A DNA stretch of 64,000 nt from Nocardia inohanensis NBRC 100128 (lineage in GTDB: Bacteria; Actinomycetota; Actinomycetes; Mycobacteriales; Mycobacteriaceae): positions 372,001-436,000 of the forward strand of contig NZ_BDBK01000008.1 in assembly GCF_001612945.1 (NCBI RefSeq), given 5' to 3'. Positions 59,395-64,000 of the stretch are shown piece after piece (the stretch's first letter is position 1; every line of letters begins with the position of its first letter). The notes beneath the pieces were generated by a model. That model was given only the letters and a program-made list of their open reading frames with translations. It ran no database searches and had not been told where the DNA came from. Position numbers and translations under genes: made by a program.

Positions 59395-60846
59395 ATGACA
59401 GAGACACCCGCGCGGCCCGCGACCGCGCCACCCATTACCGACCAACCGGACGCGACCCCGGCCCCCGCACCGAGCGGGCCCGCGGAATCGGCCACCGCCC
59501 GCCGCGCCCTGCTGGTTGCCTGCGGGGCCGCATTCGTCGCCTTCCTCGACCTGTCGGTGGTGAACATCGCCTTCCCCGCCATCAGCCGCGACTTCCCCGG
59601 CACCGCCGCCACCAGCCTCACCTGGGTGGTCAGCGGGTACGCGGTCGCCTTCGCCGCACTGCTCACCCCGGCGGGCCGGCTCGCCGACGCACTCGGGCGC
59701 GGGCGCGTATTCCTCTACGCCCTGGCCGCTTTCGCCCTCACCTCCCTGCTGTCCGCACTCGCCCCCGGCGCCGAATGGCTGATCGCCGGACGGTTCCTGC
59801 AAGGCGCGAGCGCCGCCTTCCTGATTCCGGCCGGGCTCGGCCTGGTGCTGAGCACCACCGCACCCGAACGCATCGGGATCGCCATGGCGGCGTGGACGGC
59901 GGCCGGTGGTTTCGCCGCCACCGTCGGACCGGCCGCGGGCGGCGCGCTGGTCGAGTGGTTCGGATGGCGATCGGTATTCGTCATCAATGTGCCGATCGTG
60001 GCCCTGCTCATCGGTTTCGGGCTGCGCCTGGCCCGCGACGAGGCTCGTCACGGTGACGGCCTGCCCGATCTGCTCGGCACCCTGGCCACCGCGCTCGGCA
60101 TCGGCGCGGTCGTCGCGGCGGTCACCCAGGGCCAGCCGTGGGGCTGGACCGACCGGCGCACGCTGGCCTGCGGTCTCGGCGGCATAGCGCTGATCGTGTT
60201 CGCGCTGTGGCGATCCGGCCGCCATCCGCGTCCGGCCATCGCGGTCGGGCTGTGGCGCAGTCACCGGTACGCGCTGGTGAACGCCACCGCATTCGTCTTC
60301 GGCGCCACCATGTTCGCGTGGCTGCTGGCCGGACCGCTGTGGCTCGACGCCGTCTGGCACTACTCGGTGCTGGAGTCGGCCGCCGCCATGACCGTCGGCG
60401 CGATCACCTCGATGGTGACCGCCGTAGCCGCCGGGCGTGCGACCGAACCGATCCAGCGCCGCCTCGGTGTGCTGGGCGCGGTCATGTTCGCCGCCTCCAC
60501 CCTCTATATGAGCGTCGGCCCCTTCGGCGCCACCCCGGAACTCTGGCGGGGCTGGATTCCGGCCGGGATCCTGGGCGGCGGCGGCATCGGCCTGATCGTC
60601 ACCGTACTGGGCACCACCGCCGCGAGATCGCTGCCCCCGCAACGCTTCGCCGCCGGGGTCGGGATGAACCTCACCGCCCGCCAAGCCGGGGGCGCACTCG
60701 GCGTCGCCGTGCTGGCCGCGGTCTTCGCCGCCCGGCCCGCCGACCCCCTGGCCGCGTTCCACACCCTGTTCGCGATCTGCGCCGGCATCTCCCTCGCCGC
60801 CGCCGTTCTCGCCGCCCTGCCCGCCCGCGCCGAGGAGAACCTGTGA
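59395..60846 (+). CDS. MFS drug exporter, DHA2 (14-helix) type
   Basis: A 483-residue exporter with a ~35-residue disordered Pro/Ala N-terminus, then 14 helices. Signature segments: VAFLDLSVVNIAFPAISRDFP in TM1, TPAGRLADALGRGRVFL in loop 2-3, GRFLQGASAAFLIPAGLGLVLS in TM4, and motif C GGFAATVGPAAGGALVEWFGWRSVFVINVP. Such proteins expel antiseptics or antibiotics using proton motive force. It is controlled by the divergent TetR repressor and coupled to the SGNH hydrolase gene (GTGA, 60843-60846). Confidence 0.93.
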   Translation: MTETPARPATAPPITDQPDATPAPAPSGPAESATARRALLVACGAAFVAFLDLSVVNIAFPAISRDFPGTAATSLTWVVSGYAVAFAALLTPAGRLADALGRGRVFLYALAAFALTSLLSALAPGAEWLIAGRFLQGASAAFLIPAGLGLVLSTTAPERIGIAMAAWTAAGGFAATVGPAAGGALVEWFGWRSVFVINVPIVALLIGFGLRLARDEARHGDGLPDLLGTLATALGIGAVVAAVTQGQPWGWTDRRTLACGLGGIALIVFALWRSGRHPRPAIAVGLWRSHRYALVNATAFVFGATMFAWLLAGPLWLDAVWHYSVLESAAAMTVGAITSMVTAVAAGRATEPIQRRLGVLGAVMFAASTLYMSVGPFGATPELWRGWIPAGILGGGGIGLIVTVLGTTAARSLPPQRFAAGVGMNLTARQAGGALGVAVLAAVFAARPADPLAAFHTLFAICAGISLAAAVLAALPARAEENL

Positions 60847-61532
60847 GCCACACCGATATCGCCGCACCCGGCCTCGCCCCGACCGAGGCGGACGATCCCA
60901 TGCTGCTCGACGACCTGACCGCCGCCGCGCTGCTGGTGGACGCGCCCTGGCGGCGGTTCGCGGTCATCGGCGACTCCACCGCCGCGGGCACCGGAGATTC
61001 CTGGCCCGGCTACCGCGACCTGCCCTGGGCCGATCGGGTCGCGCACCTGCTGGCGGCCGCCCACCCCGGTACCGCCTACCTCAATACCGGCAAGGTCGGC
61101 GCACTCATCGAGCAGGTTCGCACCGAACAACTCGGCGCACTACGGGAATTCGAGCCCGATCTCGTCCACATCAGCTGCGGCGGCAACGACCTGTTCCGGC
61201 GCGGGGCGAACCTGGCGAGCGTGGAACGCGAACTCGACGAACTCTGCGCCCGCGCCGCCGGGACCGGAGCTCGACTGTCCATGTTCACCCTCGCCGACGC
61301 CTTCCGCGGCAAACTGGTCCCGCTGCGTCCGCTCTTCGAAGGTTTCGCCGGCGTGGTGCGCCGCGTCGCCACCCGCCACGACGCCATCCTCACCGAATTC
61401 TGGGCCCACCCGGCGGGGCAGCGTCCGGATTGGCTCAGCGCCGACCAGATCCACCTGACCATGGCCGGGCACGCGGTGGTCGCCACCGAGATCGTGAAAA
61501 CCCTGGCGCAGCACGCGAACTCCGGCCGCTGA
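60843..61532 (+). CDS. SGNH/GDSL hydrolase
   Basis: A 229-residue esterase of the SGNH fold. Block I FAVIGDSTAAGTGD holds the nucleophile Ser, the block II Gly lies in the NTGKVGALIEQV region, block III HISCGGNDLFRRG holds the Asn, and block V DWLSADQIHLTMAGHAVVA holds the Asp-x2-His pair. No signal peptide; probably cytoplasmic. Being translationally coupled to a drug exporter suggests it modifies the same compound class, for example by ester hydrolysis. GTG start overlaps the MFS stop. Confidence 0.93.
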   Translation: MSHTDIAAPGLAPTEADDPMLLDDLTAAALLVDAPWRRFAVIGDSTAAGTGDSWPGYRDLPWADRVAHLLAAAHPGTAYLNTGKVGALIEQVRTEQLGALREFEPDLVHISCGGNDLFRRGANLASVERELDELCARAAGTGARLSMFTLADAFRGKLVPLRPLFEGFAGVVRRVATRHDAILTEFWAHPAGQRPDWLSADQIHLTMAGHAVVATEIVKTLAQHANSGR

Positions 61533-61550
61533 CCGCGGCGACAAAGAAAG

Positions 61551-61582
61551 TCGCACGGGGTGCATGCGTGCACCCCGTGCGA
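61551..61582. terminator. Bidirectional terminator
   Basis: A perfect 14-bp stem (TCGCACGGGGTGCA / TGCACCCCGTGCGA) with loop TGCG between the convergent SGNH gene and the small membrane protein gene. Confidence 0.9.
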
Positions 61583-61600
61583 TACGGCCTTATATAACGG

Positions 61601-61951
61601 TCAGTGCCAGAGCGCCGCGACGAACACGTTCAGCACGGCCAGCCCGCCCGCGGCGTGCGTCATCCACGGAACGGCCTTGCCGCGCTTGGCATCCGCGCGC
61701 CCGACCTCGGCGAGACCGGCCACCGCCACCGAGATCACCAGCTTGACCACGATCTTGGTCATATTCGGGTCCTTGCCGAGCGAATCGATCGACTCGGCCA
61801 GGCCGACCAGCACGATGCCGGTGAGCAGCTGAATCCGCGCACCCCACACCATCAACTCGGACACCCGCGGCTGGGCGGCGGCGTAACCGCCGACCACCGC
61901 CGCCATACCCAGCAGATGGGCCACTACCACCAGGTTGTAGACGAAGGTCAT
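61601..61951 (-). CDS. Small integral membrane protein, 116 residues
   Basis: Four predicted membrane helices: FVYNLVVVAHLLGMAAVVGGYAA, VWGARIQLLTGIVLVGLAE, MTKIVVKLVISVAVAGLAEV and AAGGLAVLNVFVAALW. His near the end of TM1 and a Gly-rich start recall small actinobacterial heme-copper or CopD-like membrane proteins, but no family can be named. ATG at 61951. It stands alone between a strong terminator and the GT9 gene region. Confidence 0.75.
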   Translation of the reverse strand: MTFVYNLVVVAHLLGMAAVVGGYAAAQPRVSELMVWGARIQLLTGIVLVGLAESIDSLGKDPNMTKIVVKLVISVAVAGLAEVGRADAKRGKAVPWMTHAAGGLAVLNVFVAALWH

Positions 61952-62066
61952 ACCGCACACGCTAGTTGATCGCCGCACCCCAACGACAGCCGGTAGTACC
62001 ACAATCCCGTCGATCGGGCCGACCGCCGGGTTTCACCGGGAAAGCCATCGGGTAGTCCCCATCCAG

Positions 62067-62088
62067 GGCTCTCCCCAGCAGGAGAGCC
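62067..62088. terminator. Hairpin ahead of the GT9 gene
   Basis: GGCTCTCC and GGAGAGCC form an 8-bp stem with loop CCAGCA, 39 bases before the GT9 start. It could be a leader hairpin for the GT9 transcript. Role uncertain. Confidence 0.35.
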
Positions 62089-62126
62089 GAACGGTTATGG
62101 GCGGTCAGTCGGCTAGGAGAACTCAG

Positions 62127-63116
62127 GTGGCGGTTGTACTCGTGCTGCGAGCACGCGGACTGGGTGATCTGCTCACTGCGGTCCCCGCGCTGCGCGCACT
62201 CCGCCGGGCCAGGCCCGGCGATCACATCGCACTCGCCGCACCACACCGACTCAAACCCATCGTCGATCTGATCGCCTCCGTCGACGAGATGGTGCCCGTC
62301 GGCGAAGCCACCGGAATGCGCTGGGACGGAGGGCCGCCCGCGCTCGCGGTCAACCTGCACGGGGCAGGCGCCGAAGGCATCGTGGAATTGGTGCGCACCC
62401 GGCCGCAACGCATCCTCACCTACCGCAATCCGGCCTTCCCGGAGTTGGCCGGACCGGACTGGCAGCCCGATATGCACGATGTGGACCGCTGGTGCCATCT
62501 GCTCGAATCCGACGGGATCACCGCCGACCGCCGCAATCTCGGTCTGGTCCCGCCGGTCGCCACCACCAGCCATCGCGATGCGGTGGTGGTGCACATCGGC
62601 GCCAGCGCGGCCGCGCGCCGCTGGCCCGCCGATCGGTTCGCCGCGGTGATCCGGCATCTGCTGGTGCAGGGGCGCGAAGTCATCCTCACCGGGGACGACG
62701 CCGAACGCGATATCGCCCTCGAGGTCGCCCACCGCGCCGGACTCGCACCCGCCCGGGTCGCGGCCGGACAGCAGAACCTCATCGAACTCGCCGCCACCGT
62801 CGCCGAATCCGCGCTCGTGGTGTGCGGGGACACCGGAGTCGCGCATCTGGCAACGGCTTTCGGCACCCGCACCGTGCTGCTGTTCGGCCCCACCCCGCCC
62901 AGCCGCAACGGCCCGCCGCCGCATCTGCTCGGCCGGCACGCCGTGCTGTGGGCCGGGCAGACCGGGGACCCGGACGGGCGCGAGGTCGACCAGGGGCTGC
63001 TGAAAATCGGCGTACCCGAAGTGCTCAATGCCGTGGACAAACAACTACGCAAAAGGCCGTGGCCGGGAACGGGATTGGATCGGCGGGGGCAGCAGGCGTA
63101 TCGCCGGGTCGGCTGA
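62127..63116 (+). CDS. Glycosyltransferase family 9 protein
   Basis: A 329-residue GT-B enzyme of the heptosyltransferase (GT9) type. The N-terminal VVLVLRARGLGDLLTAVPALRALRRARPGDHIALAAP holds the glycine loop and catalytic-Asp region. The C-terminal donor-binding domain has VVHIGASAAARRWPADRFAAVIRHL and VVCGDTGVAHLATAFGTRTVLLFGPTPP. In Gram-negatives the family adds heptose to LPS; in mycolic-acid bacteria its acceptor is unknown. GTG 62127 is preferred because AGGAGA lies six bases upstream; ATG 62097 is possible. Confidence 0.88.
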   Translation: MAVVLVLRARGLGDLLTAVPALRALRRARPGDHIALAAPHRLKPIVDLIASVDEMVPVGEATGMRWDGGPPALAVNLHGAGAEGIVELVRTRPQRILTYRNPAFPELAGPDWQPDMHDVDRWCHLLESDGITADRRNLGLVPPVATTSHRDAVVVHIGASAAARRWPADRFAAVIRHLLVQGREVILTGDDAERDIALEVAHRAGLAPARVAAGQQNLIELAATVAESALVVCGDTGVAHLATAFGTRTVLLFGPTPPSRNGPPPHLLGRHAVLWAGQTGDPDGREVDQGLLKIGVPEVLNAVDKQLRKRPWPGTGLDRRGQQAYRRVG

Positions 63117-63165
63117 GCACGGCGCATCACCGGAGCGTGTTCCGACGCGGAGTGCGATCGGCTGC

Positions 63166-64000
63166 CTATATAACGGTGCGGTCGGCAGCTGGAATGCGGC
63201 CGGCACCGGGAGTTCGGTCAGCGGCGGGAGTTCGATCGGCCGGGTCGAGGTCGGTCGCGGATCGCTTCGACGCGGGGCGGGCACTGACCGTCAGCGCCAG
63301 CATCACCAGGGCGATACCACACACCTCGGCAAGGCCGGGTATCTGACGCAGGGCCAGCGCGCCGACGACCGCCGCGGTCGCGGGTAGCAGCGCCAGCAGC
63401 AGTGCGAAACGGGCCCGCCCGACCCGCTCGAGCACCACCTGATCCAGCGCATAGGGCACGGCGCTGGACAGGACGCCCACGCCCGCACCGAACAACCAGG
63501 TTCGCGGATCGGCGAAAACGCTTGCGTCGATGAAGGTTTGACGGGTCAGCAGAAGCGGGGCGAGCAGCGCGGCGGCGATCGCCATACCGACGGCCAGCGA
63601 ATCCAGCCCCGCCCCCGCATCGGCCACCCGTTTGCCGAGCAGGATGTAGCCCGCCCACATGGCGGCGGCGCCCAGCGCGAAGACCACGCCCAGCGCATCC
63701 GCCCGCAAGCTCACCCCGGCGAGCAGGACCACGCCGATCGCCACCAACACGACAGCCACCACATCCCGGGTACGGCGCGAACCGAGGGTGGCCACCGCGA
63801 TGGGTCCCAGGAATTCGATGGCCACCGCCGTGCCGAGCGGGATTCGCGCGATCGCCTCGTAGAAGGTGATGTTCATGGCCACCGTGACCGCCCCGAATCC
63901 GGCCGCCACCGTCATCGCGCGCCGGGTCCACCGGTTCCGCCACGGCCGCCGCCACGCCAGCAAAACGATTCCGGCCGCGGCGGCGCGCAACCAGGCGACG
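63166..64000 (-). CDS. EamA/RhaT-type transporter, N-terminus beyond window
   Basis: At least 277 residues of a DMT-superfamily permease; the frame stays open to the window end, so the start and probably the first helix or two are missing. Visible: FYEAIARIPLGTAVAIEFLGPIAVATLG ending the first EamA repeat, then ADALGVVFALGAAAMWAGYILLGKRVA and VLSSAVPYALDQVVLERVGRARFALLLALLPATAAVVGALALRQIPG of the second, typical of RhtA/YdcZ-like exporters. The C-terminal 30 residues are an odd repeat, (A/G)ADRTP-like. Substrate unknown, likely an amino acid or drug. Confidence 0.88.
   Translation of the reverse strand, partial: VAWLRAAAAGIVLLAWRRPWRNRWTRRAMTVAAGFGAVTVAMNITFYEAIARIPLGTAVAIEFLGPIAVATLGSRRTRDVVAVVLVAIGVVLLAGVSLRADALGVVFALGAAAMWAGYILLGKRVADAGAGLDSLAVGMAIAAALLAPLLLTRQTFIDASVFADPRTWLFGAGVGVLSSAVPYALDQVVLERVGRARFALLLALLPATAAVVGALALRQIPGLAEVCGIALVMLALTVSARPASKRSATDLDPADRTPAADRTPGAGRIPAADRTVI

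Overview
The window is a high-GC actinobacterial chromosome segment, most likely from Nocardia or a close mycolic-acid relative. The case for this is mycothiol synthesis (mshC), the block uppP - histidine phosphatase - DUF3090 - SCO1664-type kinase-like protein - mshC (in M. tuberculosis the same families lie near uppP and mshC), an LppL-like lipoprotein next to pyrD, an MmpL-type transporter, a low-molecular-weight-antigen MTB12-like lipoprotein, a furA-katG pair, and many Tat or lipoprotein signals. No rRNA, tRNA, CRISPR array, prophage or insertion sequence was recognised. The genus is an inference.

Layout. 1-6.5 kb: the end of an unknown gene, pyrD/DUF5703/lppL on the minus strand, then a coupled set of MTB12-like lipoprotein, MMPL transporter and YrdB membrane protein. 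6.5-10.8 kb: heme importer hmuTUV behind a DtxR/IdeR-type iron box, and an aldo/keto reductase-like protein whose catalytic Lys and His are missing. 11-15.5 kb: the uppP to mshC block. 15.9-19 kb: a 1019-residue fusion of SRPBCC, thiolase-like and crotonase domains. 19.3-24 kb: an epoxide hydrolase, a multicopper oxidase and a NarL-type two-component pair. 24-27.3 kb: a lipid/acyl-CoA locus (enoyl-CoA isomerase, TetR with a clear palindromic operator, FadD ligase). 27.6-32 kb: an MHS transporter, a response regulator, a histidine kinase and a TAXI periplasmic binding protein. 32.1-36.7 kb: a membrane pseudokinase-like protein flanked by two 13-bp palindromes, then furA-katG.

36.8-45 kb is a patchwork. 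It holds an EEP hydrolase, a 5'-truncated meta-cleavage-type hydrolase, a SCO6745-family protein, a membrane metal-dependent hydrolase, a phosphoribosyltransferase, an E. coli PpiB-like cyclophilin, a YaeR-type VOC protein between 19-bp direct repeats, metY with OsmC, a PhnB-like VOC protein, and the gutted remnant of a WYL regulator. 45-51.5 kb has fructosaminyl-kinase-like, XRE-MmyB regulator, msrB-msrA, NmrA-like, CocE-like and maltose-acetyltransferase-like genes. 51.5-55.3 kb is a two-component operon ending in a DUF4173 membrane protein that carries an eight-copy heptapeptide repeat. 55.4-58.1 kb links a His-rich membrane protein, a PCu(A)C copper chaperone and a Tat-exported Dyp peroxidase, with a 37-bp tandem repeat in the leader region. 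58.2-64 kb has YnfA, a TetR/MFS/SGNH efflux locus with two palindromic operators, a small membrane protein, a GT9 glycosyltransferase and an EamA transporter cut by the window edge.

Recurring themes are redox and metal handling (heme uptake, KatG/FurA, MsrA/B, OsmC, mycothiol, Dyp, PCu(A)C, multicopper oxidase) and local one- and two-component regulators placed beside the genes they probably control. Families were assigned by reading motifs only; no database search was run.
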